The position numbers and the translations under genes were made by a program. Below are positions 23,606-32,626 of a stretch of 64,000 bases of DNA, piece after piece; within the stretch, counting starts at the first letter, position 1, and each line of letters begins with the position of its first letter. The notes below the pieces were generated by a model that did no database searches, had not been told where the DNA came from, and was given only the letters and a program-made list of their open reading frames with translations. Source of the DNA: Shimia ponticola (lineage in GTDB: Bacteria > Pseudomonadota > Alphaproteobacteria > Rhodobacterales > Rhodobacteraceae); contig NZ_VCDK01000006.1 in assembly GCF_007995215.1 (NCBI RefSeq), positions 186,001 to 250,000 of the forward strand, read 5' to 3'.

Positions 23606-26037
23606 CCACGCATAAGGCTGTGGTCAGGATCGTAGGGACCGGATGCGATGACACGGGCAGGGGTCGGTTGCCCGATGACGTCAACGGATAGGTCAGTGCC
23701 TTCGGCAGCGTGTTCCGGGTCCACGAATGCCATGGCGAGGTTCATGCCGATGCGGTGGCCCCAATCGCCGGACGTCACGGTTCCAATGATCTGACTATCT
23801 TTGCGCACCGAAGCGCCGCCATGGGCGGGCGCGTGGCTGCAGTCCACGGCGCAGGTGACCAGTTTGCGGCGTTTGCCTTCGGCTTGCCGCTTTTGCAGGG
23901 CAGCTTTGCCGATGAAGTCCGGCTTATCCATTTTGACAAAGCGGTCGAGGCCGGTCTCGAAGGGATCAAACTCAGTGATCAATTCAGACTTCCAGTGCAG
24001 GAAGCCTTTTTCGAGCCGCATAGATTCCACTGCGCGGGATCCGAAGAGACGCAAACCGTGGGCTTCACCTGCTGCGCGGAGGGCGAGGTACGCGGCGTAG
24101 AGGTTGGCGTTCGGGACGTGGATTTCATAGGCGAGTTCGCCGGAAAAGCTGACGCCCATGACTGTGGCCGGGGCGATGCCGATATGCGCCTCGCGCACGC
24201 TTAGCCAAGGGAAGGCGTCCTTTGACCAGTCGCCCCGCGCCGCCGCGGATAGCACCTCGCGGGCCTTGGGGCCGGCAAGGACAAGGATGGTCATATCGTT
24301 GGTCAGGGAACGGATCGCGACGTCCTCGTCCGCGTGCAAGTGGGATTGCAGCCAGTCCATATCGTGAAATTCAGACGCAGCCGCAGAGCCGTACCAGACG
24401 CGCGCTGGCCCACGGTCAGATGCCGGGAGGTTGGCGATCGTCGCCTCGGCTTTGACCATGCCGTGGTGGTTCAAAAGGTATGTGAGCCCGACCCGCCCCG
24501 CGCGTTTAGGGACAGTTCCGCAGATCATGCGGTCTAGGAAACTGTAGACGTCGCGGCCTGTGAGTTCGAAGCGGTTGAAACCAGAGACTTCGGTCAGGCC
24601 GACGCCGGATTGGATGGCGTTGACTTCGTCTGCCACGACGTCGTGGACCTCGTTGAAGTGAAAACCGAGTGTCTCGGTGAAGTCCGGTGATGGCGCGATG
24701 TAGTCGATGCGTTCCCAGCCGTTCACCGTGCCCATATGCGCGCCTTCGGCGACCAGTACAGGGGTCAAAGGCGTGGTCTTCATCGGCCTACCGGCCGGAC
24801 GGTGTTCGTGCGGAAAGTGAAAGCGGAATTCGTTTTGGTAGTCTTCGATGGCCTTGAGAGACGTCAGTTCGACCGTAGCGTGGCCGGTAAAGCGGCGAGG
24901 GTCGAGGACCCATGTGTCGTACTCGGCCTCTCCATGCACGATCTGTTGGGCAAGGAGCCAGCCGTGGCCGCCACCTTCGCCCAGGCCTGCGCGCAACCCG
25001 ATGATGCAAAATGCGTTGCGCTTGCCGGGGATGGGGCCAACGAGCGGTGCGCCGTCGATGGTATAGGTGATGGGGCCATTCACGACCTCGCGGATGCCAG
25101 TTTCGGCAAGGACGGGCATGCGTTCAAACGCGCCCTCAAGCACGTCAGTCACGCGGTCGAGGTCGTCGGGGCAGAGCGCATTGGTGAAATGCGGGTCGAT
25201 GCCGTCCATACCCCAAGGGCGGCAGTCCTGTTCGTAGAAACCGAGCAGAAGACCGCCCTTTTCCTGACGGCTGTAATAGTCGCTGATCGGGCAGCGGAGC
25301 AGGGGGATACGGTGACCGGCCTCGGCAATCGCTGGGATGTCTTCGGTCAGGAAATATTGATGTTCCATGGAGGCGACTGGGTGTTGGACACCCATCATCG
25401 CGCCAATTTCGTTGCATCGGTAGCCTCCTGCGTTCACCACGATCTCGCAACGCACGTCGCCCTTTTCGGTATGGACGGTCCAAGTATCGTCGGCGTGTTG
25501 GGTCAGCCCGGTCACGGGGGTGTGGCGGTTGACTTCGGCCCCGGCAAGGCGCGCGCGGCGCGCCAGCGCCTGACAGAGTTGCGCAGGGTCGATATGGCCA
25601 TCTGTCGGGTCCCAAAGGCCGCCAAGAAGGTTTTCAGTCGAGATCAGCGGATGGCGGCGTGCGCATTCGGCAGCGTCGATCACTTCAAACTCGACGCCCA
25701 TCCCAGCGGCCATGGACGCAAAATGCGCGTAACCGTCCATCTGGGCCTGTGTATTGGCGAGCCGGATGCCGCCGTCGCCGTAATTGTAGCCAACGGGGTA
25801 TTCGGGGTCGTCGCGCAGTTCCTGATAGAGTTTGACCGAATGCGTTTTCAGGCCGACCATCGTCTGGTTCATGCCGAAATTGGTGACCTGCGCTGCCGAG
25901 TGCCAAGTGGTGCCTGACGTCAACTCATCACGCTCGATCAGCATGACATCGGTCCAGCCCTCTTGCGTCAGATGATAGAGCGCCGAACACCCCGCGATGC
26001 CGCCGCCAATGACCACTACCCGTGCCTGATCGCGCAT
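23602..26037 (-). CDS. GcvT-type FAD-dependent oxidoreductase (dimethylglycine/sarcosine dehydrogenase-like)
   Basis: An 811-residue two-part enzyme. The N-terminal half is a DAO-type flavoprotein: ARVVVIGGGIAGCSALYHL (Rossmann), SGTTWHSAAQVTNFG (with the Trp-His pair where covalent FAD is attached in this family), IDGAPLVGPIPG. A linker is followed by a GcvT-like folate-binding half (GVGLTEVSGFNRFELTGRDV, GELAYEIHVPNANLYAAYLAL, and the late KRRKLVTCAVD domain). Family members demethylate dimethylglycine, sarcosine or related N-methyl compounds, passing the one-carbon unit to tetrahydrofolate. ATG 26037 follows GGGGAAAAG; the frame runs on to 26910 but only as antisense of the neighbouring gene. 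The exact substrate is not determined. Confidence 0.9.
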   Translation of the reverse strand: MRDQARVVVIGGGIAGCSALYHLTQEGWTDVMLIERDELTSGTTWHSAAQVTNFGMNQTMVGLKTHSVKLYQELRDDPEYPVGYNYGDGGIRLANTQAQMDGYAHFASMAAGMGVEFEVIDAAECARRHPLISTENLLGGLWDPTDGHIDPAQLCQALARRARLAGAEVNRHTPVTGLTQHADDTWTVHTEKGDVRCEIVVNAGGYRCNEIGAMMGVQHPVASMEHQYFLTEDIPAIAEAGHRIPLLRCPISDYYSRQEKGGLLLGFYEQDCRPWGMDGIDPHFTNALCPDDLDRVTDVLEGAFERMPVLAETGIREVVNGPITYTIDGAPLVGPIPGKRNAFCIIGLRAGLGEGGGHGWLLAQQIVHGEAEYDTWVLDPRRFTGHATVELTSLKAIEDYQNEFRFHFPHEHRPAGRPMKTTPLTPVLVAEGAHMGTVNGWERIDYIAPSPDFTETLGFHFNEVHDVVADEVNAIQSGVGLTEVSGFNRFELTGRDVYSFLDRMICGTVPKRAGRVGLTYLLNHHGMVKAEATIANLPASDRGPARVWYGSAAASEFHDMDWLQSHLHADEDVAIRSLTNDMTILVLAGPKAREVLSAAARGDWSKDAFPWLSVREAHIGIAPATVMGVSFSGELAYEIHVPNANLYAAYLALRAAGEAHGLRLFGSRAVESMRLEKGFLHWKSELITEFDPFETGLDRFVKMDKPDFIGKAALQKRQAEGKRRKLVTCAVDCSHAPAHGGASVRKDSQIIGTVTSGDWGHRIGMNLAMAFVDPEHAAEGTDLSVDVIGQPTPARVIASGPYDPDHSLMRG

Positions 26038-26172
26038 GTCTTTTCCCCGTCGTTTCCTGCCCATCAGGTTTGGAACGCCGTGCTGGGTCAAGCCTGTTTG
26101 CGACAGCCTGTCAAAACCAGAGCTGTGGGTGTTGGATTGTGTGGCTGCGGGGAATCCAATACGCGTGCGGGC

Positions 26173-27075
26173 ATGAAACTGATCATAGATACCGACCCCG
26201 GCGTAGATGACGCGATGGCTCTGTTTTGGGCGCATGCGGCCCCCGAGATTGACCTGATTGGGCTGACCACCGTGTTTGGCAATGTGCGTGTGGATCAGGC
26301 GACGCGAAATGCACTGGTGCTGTGCGATGTCATGGGGTTGGATATCCCGGTGGCAGAAGGGGCAGGGCAGCCTTTGGTCCTGCCGCCATTTCCTCCGTCG
26401 GCCTATGTGCATGGCGATGAAGGGTTCGGCGATATGCCCGCCATGACGCCGACGCGCGCCAAGGACCCACGCGATGCCGTGACCTATCTGACCGAGACCG
26501 TGTGCGCGCATCCGGGTGAAATTGTCGTTGCGCCGATCGGTCCGCTGACGAATATCGCGGCAGCCATTCAGGCGGACCCGGAGTTCGCCGGGAATGTAAA
26601 GCAGATCGTCATCATGGGCGGAGGCTTGAAGGGCGGAAACATCACGCCCCATGCCGAGGCGAATTTCTACCACGATCCCCACGCCGCACACTTCGTGATG
26701 ACCTGCGGCGCGCCGATCATCATGGTAGGCCTCGATATCACCGAAGAGGTCACCTGCGTGCCTGCCGATTTCGCCGCCATGGCCGCCGCGTCGCCAAAAC
26801 ACGGACAGATGCTGCAGGACATGAGCCATTTCTACCTGCGCTTCTACGCGGAATACGGGCTGGAAGGCTGCGGCCTGCACGATCCCGCCGCCATCATCGC
26901 GATCACCCATCCCGAGCTGTTTGAGATGAAGCGGACCGGCGTGTCCGTAGTCTGTGAAGGTGACGAAATCGGGCGATCTGTCCCGAGTGACGAACCAACG
27001 GTCGATGTAGCTGTGGGCGGGGACGCAGCGGCGATCAAGGCGCTGTTCATGGATCGGATCGGGACATTGCCTTAG
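26173..27075 (+). CDS. Inosine/uridine-preferring nucleoside hydrolase
   Basis: A 300-residue hydrolase that splits ribonucleosides into base and ribose. The metal-binding N-terminus KLIIDTDPGVDDAMAL is the family hallmark, followed by TTVFGNVRVDQATRNAL, VAPIGPLTNIAAAI, IVIMGGGLKGGNITPHAEANFYHDP and the late catalytic-site segment LHDPAAIIAIT, where His-Asp complete the site. ATG 26173 is the family start; the frame opens at 25963 but upstream residues are antisense to the flavoprotein gene. It is divergent from that gene with 135 bp between. Confidence 0.92.
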   Translation: MKLIIDTDPGVDDAMALFWAHAAPEIDLIGLTTVFGNVRVDQATRNALVLCDVMGLDIPVAEGAGQPLVLPPFPPSAYVHGDEGFGDMPAMTPTRAKDPRDAVTYLTETVCAHPGEIVVAPIGPLTNIAAAIQADPEFAGNVKQIVIMGGGLKGGNITPHAEANFYHDPHAAHFVMTCGAPIIMVGLDITEEVTCVPADFAAMAAASPKHGQMLQDMSHFYLRFYAEYGLEGCGLHDPAAIIAITHPELFEMKRTGVSVVCEGDEIGRSVPSDEPTVDVAVGGDAAAIKALFMDRIGTLP

Positions 27076-27163
27076 CGTCGTGCCCTAAAACTCACGTGAT
27101 GCCCTTCGCTTCGCAGATGGGTGGCTTATGTTGCGAGGCATCAAGACGAAAGGCCCACACGAC

Positions 27164-28015
27164 ATGAGCGATACCTACACACCCCCCAAGGTCTGGACCT
27201 GGGAGCAAAAGAACGGCGGCGAGTTCGCGAATATCAACCGCCCCATCGCCGGGCCGACCCATGACAAGGATCTGCCGGTTGGGAAGCATCCCTTGCAGCT
27301 TTATTCCTTGGCGACACCTAACGGGGTGAAGGTCACTGTCCTGCTGGAGGAGTTGCTGGCAGCAGGGCACACCGGCGCGGAATATGACGCGTGGCTGATC
27401 AAGATCGGGGATGGCGATCAGTTCGGGTCCGGGTTCGTGGATGTGAACCCGAATTCGAAGATCCCGGCGCTGATGGACACCACGAATGGTCAGCGCGTGT
27501 TCGAAAGTGGCTCGATCCTGCTCTATCTTGCCGAGAAATTCGGAGCCTTCCTGCCAGAGGGGGGCGCGCGGACCGAAGCGATGAACTGGCTCTTTTGGCA
27601 AATGGGATCAGCGCCTTATCTGGGCGGCGGGTTCGGCCATTTCTACGCCTATGCGCCTGAGAAGTTTCAGTATCCCATCGACCGGTTCTCGATGGAGGCC
27701 AAGCGTCAGATGGACGTCCTCGACCGCCACCTGGCCGAGCACGAATGGTTCGCAGAAGAGTACTCAATCGCCGACATCGCCATCTGGTCGTGGTATGGGC
27801 AGTTGGCCTTGGGCCGTCTCTACAACGCGGCGGAGTTTCTGGACGTGGCGAGCTACAAGCACGTCATGCGCTGGGCGGAAGCGATCGACGCACGACCAGC
27901 GGTGCAGCGGGGTCGGATGGTGAACCGATCGTTTGGCGAGCCCGAGATGCAGCTACATGAGCGCCATGATGCGTCGGATTTTGAAACGAAGACGCAGGAT
28001 AAGCTTGGGGGTTAG
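27164..28015 (+). CDS. yghU: Glutathione S-transferase, YghU type
   Basis: A 283-residue protein matching the Nu-class transferases YghU/YfcG. N-terminal extension with YTPPKVWTWE and NRPIAGPTHDKDLPVGKHPLQLYSLATPNGVKV (thioredoxin-fold start with the Thr-Pro-Asn motif that holds glutathione), then NPNSKIPAL and FESGSILLYLAEKFG (cis-Pro and Glu-Ser). The C-terminal helical domain starts near residue 120 with MNWLFWQMGSAPYLGGGFGHF. Such enzymes reduce disulfides or peroxides with glutathione. ATG 27164 matches YghU; an in-frame ATG at 27128 adds 12 residues. Confidence 0.9.
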   Translation: MSDTYTPPKVWTWEQKNGGEFANINRPIAGPTHDKDLPVGKHPLQLYSLATPNGVKVTVLLEELLAAGHTGAEYDAWLIKIGDGDQFGSGFVDVNPNSKIPALMDTTNGQRVFESGSILLYLAEKFGAFLPEGGARTEAMNWLFWQMGSAPYLGGGFGHFYAYAPEKFQYPIDRFSMEAKRQMDVLDRHLAEHEWFAEEYSIADIAIWSWYGQLALGRLYNAAEFLDVASYKHVMRWAEAIDARPAVQRGRMVNRSFGEPEMQLHERHDASDFETKTQDKLGG

Positions 28016-28018
28016 GCG

Positions 28019-29596
28019 CTACTGCGCAGCCTCAGCAGCGTCGATCTGCGCAAGCAGGTCGTCGCAACGCTGGGTTTGGTAGTCGGAGCCGTCGACGAAG
28101 ACTTCGCGGGCTTCCAGTACGCGGCTGCGCGCTTCGGTAAGAAGGGTTGGATCGGGTTCTAACGCGAAGCGGGCGAGTTCAAGATCAGCGATGTTCCATT
28201 GCGTTTGCGCCCAAAGGAAGGGAACCTTGTCGCGCTTCCGGATTTCTTGGCAATCTGCATAGCACGCGCGAGCTTGGGTAAGTTGATCTAAGCCCTTTGT
28301 AATCGCGCCCAGCCAACGACGTGCAAGCGCCAAGTTGCTTTGGGTTATGGACCAGGAGATTGCGTTGGCGTCGCGATCTACTAATGAGAGTGCTTCAGAC
28401 AAATGGGCCACGGCCTCTTTCAATGAGCTTGGGTCGCGGGTGACTTCGCCGAGTGATAGCCAAGCAATGCCAAGATTATTTTGGATTTCTTTCCAATTAT
28501 CTGGTCCGCCATGGACACGTTGAATATCCAATGCGTCCTGTTGCGCGGCCAAGGCGGCTTGTAATAATTTTGGGTCAGCGTCACGTTCGCCAATCTCTTG
28601 AAGGACAAGGCCAAGGCTGCTGTTTCGTGCGGCCCAGTTCAGCGGATCCTTTTGCTTGGAAGTCTTTCGCACTGCAGCCTCACAGGCATTTCGGGCGACT
28701 TTTAAATGCCCAGGTTTGATCGAGCGTTCAGCTAGCGAGCGGTGACAGCCACCCAAAGTACTTAGGGCCCATGCTTCATTGCCCCCGTTGGCGCGCCGCT
28801 GGTTGGCCTTGGCCAGTTCTAGCGCAACATGCAGCGCAAAAAGGTCGCCCGTGTTGTCGCCCCGGTCTTGCCAATCACGACACAGGCGATACACGGCCTG
28901 AAACAGCCCGCCGGGCTGGGCTTCACGGCGCAGGTCCTTGATCAATCGGGCCGCCGCCAAATCCGGGCGGTTGCGGATACGGTCCTGCGCTAGTTGTTGT
29001 TGAAAAAGCGTGTCGCGTTGTTGGTCCAGCCGCGCCATTTCCTGATCAAGAAAATCGGCGGCTTCCTCGCGGCTGCCCGCATCATTAAGCCGTGCGACTT
29101 CGGCCAGCACTGCCTCAACCTGGCCCCCTGTGTTCCCCACAAGCAAGCCGCGTTTGCGCATGTCATCCGCTGCCTGCAACGCAGTCCGCAAGGCGACATA
29201 CGCATCATGCACATCGCGGTGACTGCCGCCCGCAAAGTCGTAGGCCAGCGCGATCAAGAGCGCTTCGGCAGCGTTGGGCGCATTTGGGTCTTTACGCACC
29301 GAGCGGATCAGCCGCTCGGCATCGCGGTCGATCTTTTCCTCATGGGCGTCTGGCGGCTCAGGTGGTGGTCCGATGAGTGCCGCGTTCGCAACTTCAATCG
29401 GAAGGTTCAAGGCCTGAACGAATTTGTCGATGGTTTCAGGTGACAGGTTCCTTTTGCCAGCCTCGACCTGACCAACGTACCCCTTTCGATCCGGATTCCC
29501 GAGCGCCCTTTCGGCCAGTTCGGTCATGCTCATTTCTTCGGCCAAGCGACGTGTCCGCACCGCCAGACCGAACTGCCGCATCGCCTCAGTTGTCAT
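28019..29596 (-). CDS. XRE-type HTH protein with TPR-like solenoid
   Basis: A 525-residue protein. Residues 1-70 form a helix-turn-helix of the Cro/CI type (AVRTRRLAEEMSMTELAERA, GYVGQVEAGKRNLSPETIDKFVQAL). After a Pro-rich hinge (GPPPEPPDAHEE) the rest is helical; from about 255 to the end it has repeating TPR-like pairs such as NWAARNSSLGLVLQEIGERD, ALDIQRVHGGPDNWKEIQNNLGIAWLSLGE, AISWSITQSNLALARRWLG and PFLWAQTQWNIADLELARF. This design recalls peptide-sensing regulators, but no partner peptide is evident. It is encoded antisense to and 4 bp from the glutathione transferase. Two copies of GTCACCCGG upstream may be its operator. Confidence 0.75.
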   Translation of the reverse strand: MTTEAMRQFGLAVRTRRLAEEMSMTELAERALGNPDRKGYVGQVEAGKRNLSPETIDKFVQALNLPIEVANAALIGPPPEPPDAHEEKIDRDAERLIRSVRKDPNAPNAAEALLIALAYDFAGGSHRDVHDAYVALRTALQAADDMRKRGLLVGNTGGQVEAVLAEVARLNDAGSREEAADFLDQEMARLDQQRDTLFQQQLAQDRIRNRPDLAAARLIKDLRREAQPGGLFQAVYRLCRDWQDRGDNTGDLFALHVALELAKANQRRANGGNEAWALSTLGGCHRSLAERSIKPGHLKVARNACEAAVRKTSKQKDPLNWAARNSSLGLVLQEIGERDADPKLLQAALAAQQDALDIQRVHGGPDNWKEIQNNLGIAWLSLGEVTRDPSSLKEAVAHLSEALSLVDRDANAISWSITQSNLALARRWLGAITKGLDQLTQARACYADCQEIRKRDKVPFLWAQTQWNIADLELARFALEPDPTLLTEARSRVLEAREVFVDGSDYQTQRCDDLLAQIDAAEAAQ

Positions 29597-29601
29597 GGAA
29601 G

Positions 29602-29658
29602 GTCACCCGGTATCTTTGGATATCACTGCGTGTCACCCGGACGGTGTCTGAGGATGTC
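29602..29658. promoter_or_regulatory. Direct repeats upstream of the HTH-TPR gene
   Basis: GTCACCCGG occurs at 29602-29610 and 29632-29640, each followed by a related block: TATCTTTGGATATC at 29611-29624 and TGTCTGAGGATGTC at 29645-29658 (10 of 14 positions equal). Placed directly before the start of a DNA-binding protein gene, they look like a two-copy operator for autoregulation. Confidence 0.4.
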
Positions 29659-29775
29659 TGTGGCGAAATCGTCATAAGCAATCGAAACGCATAGATTTAT
29701 CCCTGTCCGGACAACGCCTTAACTCAAACTTCAACCCAAGGCGGGGCCTCGCTGCATCACTAAGGAGACTACCTT

Positions 29776-29934
29776 ATGTTGTGGCAACTACAACTCTTTC
29801 TCGCGGGGCTTGAACCTGCCCAATCGCTTGATCTGTGCTTTGTCGTCTTGTGTCTGGCGACGGCTTGCGGCCTCGGTCCGCGGTGGTCGGCGATCCTCGC
29901 CGCGGGCCTCTATCTCGTCTGCGCCATCATTTGA
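29776..29934 (+). CDS. 52-residue membrane protein (small ORF)
   Basis: ATG 29776 follows AAGGAG at an 8-base distance. The 52-codon frame encodes MLWQLQLFLAGLEPAQSLDL, a helix FVVLCLATACGLG, and a second hydrophobic stretch WSAILAAGLYLVCAII ending with TGA at 29932-29934. It lies between the HTH-TPR gene (divergent) and tRNA-Ser. Good ribosome site and consistent hydrophobicity support it. No family recognised. Confidence 0.6.
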   Translation: MLWQLQLFLAGLEPAQSLDLCFVVLCLATACGLGPRWSAILAAGLYLVCAII

Positions 29935-29992
29935 TCCTGCGGGCACGGCTTTGGCCTTGCCCCCCCTTCATGCTTCCCATAATGAGGTCAGC

Positions 29993-30082
29993 GGAGACGT
30001 GGCCGAGTGGTCGAAGGCGCTCCCCTGCTAAGGGAGTAGGCGGGAAACTGTCTCGAGGGTTCGAATCCCTTCGTCTCCGCCA
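29993..30082 (+). tRNA. tRNA-Ser (anticodon GCU)
   Basis: Acceptor arms GGAGACG (29993-29999) and CGTCTCC (30072-30078) pair fully. The anticodon stem CTCCC/GGGAG surrounds CTGCTAA, giving anticodon GCT for AGC/AGU Ser codons. A long variable arm (TAGGCGGGAAACTGTCTC) marks class II, the T loop GGTTCGAATCC is intact, and CCA is encoded (30080-30082). The 3' end borders a recombinase pseudogene, so it is the likely integration target of the decayed element. Confidence 0.97.
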
Positions 30083-30196
30083 CCTGCCTTTCATATGCGA
30101 TCCTGTTGGATGCTACATTTGGCGCAAAGTGCAGCTAAGCAAAACACGCGGGTGTCGGTGGTGTTGGGAAATTCTCGCGGATTCCAGCAGGTCGAA

Positions 30197-31125
30197 ATGA
30201 CCACTAAATATGTCAATGGCAGTGCTATCCAGAGAAGTTCTCCCTCAAACCAGCAGACCGGCACCTTGCCGGCATTCGGTTCCTTGAAGACGCATCAAAG
30301 GAGAAGCGGTTCACGTCTTTGACCCGTGCGGATGTTGGAGCTGTTCGAAGCACACTTCTGGAAATGCGCAACAGCCATGACGACGGGCAAAAGTCCCGCT
30401 CTACGGTGGCGCACATGTCGTCTCACATTCGGGACTTCCTGTCGTGGCTGTTGAAGCTGGATAGATTTGAGGCGCTACCCAAGGACCTCGCAGACTATAT
30501 GCAGCTGCCGCGCGCTGCCTTGCAAAAAGGGATCGGGCGGCAGCAGCGCCAGTACCCAGACCTCGACGAAGCGGAAATGCTATTACGCCGAATGCCGAAG
30601 CAAACAGCGACAGATCGTCGGGCGCGAGCGATGTTCGCGCTCACGTTCCTCGCGGCGCTCCGAGCCGATACAGTGACTTCGCTTCGCATCAAGCACGTGG
30701 ATGTTGACGCTGGACGCGTCCTTCAAGACGCTTCCGTTACTCGAACCAAGAACGGAAAGAGCCTTGAAATCGGGTGGTTCCCAGTGCCGCCTTCGTTCTC
30801 GGATGAAACAGCAGACTGGCTTGCATGGCTGTCGAAGAAAGGGTTCGGCGGCGAAGATGCCTTGTTACCGGAAGCGGCTATCCTGCATGCGGGCAAATCA
30901 AAGCAAGGGCCTGTTGACCCCATGAGTTCCAAGCATGCGGTGGACGTGGCGTTTAGGACAGCCTGCGTTGGTCATGTCCAAAGATACTCCCCGCACGCCG
31001 CCCGTCACACGATCAAAGCCGAAATGGACAAGCGGCCTCTCACGATGGAGCAGCGCAAGGCGTCACTATCGGATTACAGGCGTGTGGGCCACCAACTCGC
31101 GAGGACGGCTGTACAAATCAGATGA
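30197..31125 (+). pseudogene. Tyrosine-type integrase, frameshifted and lacking its catalytic Tyr
   Basis: ATG 30197 gives MTTKYVNGSAI, an N-terminus like those of site-specific integrases. The frame then shifts near 30225, after which YPEKFSLKPADRHLAGIRFLEDASKE continues into a 268-codon open stretch from about 30319. That part shows the catalytic Arg region (LTFLAALRADTVTSLRIKHV) and the HxxR box (SPHAARH), but ends SLSDYRRVGHQLARTAVQIR without the active-site Tyr segment. It begins 115 bp after the 3' end of tRNA-Ser, the classical place for an island integrase. Frameshift plus C-terminal loss make it non-functional; a shorter translated product from 30319 would still lack the nucleophile. 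Confidence 0.72.
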
Positions 31126-31236
31126 ATATTCTCTCTTGAGAGTTTTTAAGGGCGGGACCAGTTTTGCACATCCAACGAATAGCCGCTGCGGCGGGCGGCA
31201 CCGCAGCATCGGGTTGCGTCCCCAAATGGCAGCAAT

Positions 31237-31258
31237 GGGCCGCCCTCGAAGGCGGCCC
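31237..31258. other. GC-rich hairpin between the two recombinase remnants
   Basis: GGGCCGCC and GGCGGCCC form a perfect 8-bp stem with a 6-nt loop (CTCGAA). It lies 23 bp beyond the end of the minus-strand recombinase gene and could be its terminator, though no U run follows. Confidence 0.35.
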
Positions 31259-31280
31259 AAAATTGCTGGATTTCAATGGC

Positions 31281-31918
31281 CTAGGCGATTGCTAGCACAT
31301 CCTCAAGCTCTACGCCGAGATACCTGACAGTGCTGTCCATCTTGGTGTACCCCAGCAAGACCTGAACGGCGCGAAGATTGCCCGTCTTCTTGTAAATCTG
31401 CGTCACCTTTGTCCGCCTCATCGAATGCGTGCCATACGCGCTGGCCTCCAGACCGATCGACGTGACCCAATCGCGGACAATCCCTGCATTCTGGCGTGTC
31501 GAGATGTGCAGACGCTCATGAAATCGGCCTGGCCAAAGGTACTCAGAGCCGACCATGAGTTCGTCTCCCATCCACTTCTCGACCGAGGCCCGGGTTCCTT
31601 CGGAAATCTCAAATCGACAGGTTTTTGTGTTTTGCTTTGAAGTACCGATGCCCGTTCCTTGATCTGACCTGACGCCATGACGTCGACGACTTTGGTCTCT
31701 ACGAGGTCGCATCCACGCAGTTTGCTGTCGATCGTCATGTTGAAAAGGGCGAGGTCTCGATGGTTCTCCGCCAGTTCGAGTCTGACGCGGATAGCCCAAA
31801 CATGTTTCGGTTTCAGTGGGGGCTTCTGAGCGGCAATCCGGCCTTTGTTCCAGGAAGGTCGCAGAGCACGAATGGCAGCAGGTTTGGTGTTAGCATGACT
31901 CATCCTCCAATCCGCCAT
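31281..31918 (-). pseudogene. Tyrosine recombinase broken by one frameshift
   Basis: The first half from ATG 31918 or 31903 (MSHANTKPAAIRALRPSWNKG, KPKHVWAIRVRLELAENHRDLALFNMTIDSKLRGCDLVE) is in one frame and the second half (TKTCRFEISEGTRASVEKWM, YGTHSMRRTKVTQIYKKTGN, LLGYTKMDSTVRYLGVELED) in another. Joining them needs one added base near 31615-31618, where a Pro-Val-Arg-Phe sequence would be restored. The catalytic parts are all there: Arg in KLRGCDLV, HSMRR, and Tyr in VRYLG. Such solitary about 200-residue recombinases are frequent on mobile DNA in alphaproteobacteria. A sequencing error is the alternative to true inactivation. Confidence 0.75.
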
Positions 31919-32215
31919 GCCCTCCCACAACGACAATTGGATGTTGACCGTGCTAACATAACACAGGATGCTGCGCCGCGCCTGAGGTCAGCTTCGAACA
32001 CGATGCTAATCACGCTATCCAGCGATTGCCTGGTTCCCATTTTGGCGCAACTGCAATCGCTACCCCTAAAAGGTCGACCGCGGCCGCTAAACAACAGGAG
32101 TGATCGGGAAAACCTTCAGGCACCTAAGGTGACCAGACTGCCAGTATTCGGGCTATGTTGGACGTTTTGTTTTGTTGCTCACTGAGGCGCTCGCAAGAAA
32201 TTCGGCCGTCACCAT

Positions 32216-32611
32216 TTAGCCTCCTAACAACTTGTCCATGAGAACCACTAATTCGTCAGGTGTGAACGGCTTGCTCAGCACGGCATCAGCTCCAACGGTC
32301 TTCAGAGTTCCTTGCTTTTGGCCGGCCGCAAATCCACCAAAAAACCCTGACATCGCTATGATCGGCACTGTCAATCCATTGATGTTTCGGACTTGATTTA
32401 CAAACGTGATGCCACCGGTTTTGGTATCTTGTGCCGCCTCCTTTGTAAGGAAAACATCAGTAAGGATAAGGTCCACCGCATGCGCATCAAGGTATTTCAA
32501 TGCTGCTCCTGTGTTCGAGAAAATTGCTAAAGTATGCCCTCTTTCACTGAGGTCGTCCCTTAGTAGTTCGGCGAACCGTAAATCATCCTCCACAATCAAA
32601 ATATGTGCCAT
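32216..32611 (-). CDS. Single-domain response regulator (receiver only)
   Basis: A 131-residue receiver domain without output domain: MAHILIVEDDLRFAELLRDD, phospho-Asp in VDLILTDVFLTKEA, a switch Ser in IIAMSGFFGG and the Lys of VLSKPFTPDEL. It lies 15 bp after the hybrid kinase on the same strand, so it likely receives phosphate from it or competes with its built-in receiver. Its GC content and codon choice look lower than the chromosomal average, like its neighbour. Confidence 0.88.
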   Translation of the reverse strand: MAHILIVEDDLRFAELLRDDLSERGHTLAIFSNTGAALKYLDAHAVDLILTDVFLTKEAAQDTKTGGITFVNQVRNINGLTVPIIAMSGFFGGFAAGQKQGTLKTVGADAVLSKPFTPDELVVLMDKLLGG

Positions 32612-32626
32612 GTGAATTCTCGTCTC

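Noticed and set aside
24736-25917. 393-codon plus-strand frame opposite the GcvT-type oxidoreductase gene
   Set aside because: Shadow frame; the minus-strand product has clear FAD and GcvT domains along the same interval.
26038-26910. N-terminal extension of the GcvT-type oxidoreductase upstream of 26037
   Set aside because: The extension is antisense to the nucleoside hydrolase and lacks family similarity; MRDQARVVVIGGG is the expected start.
31555-31569. TTCGTCTCC match to the tRNA-Ser 3' end, considered as a second attachment site
   Set aside because: Only nine bases agree and they lie inside the coding part of the recombinase pseudogene; a chance match is likely.
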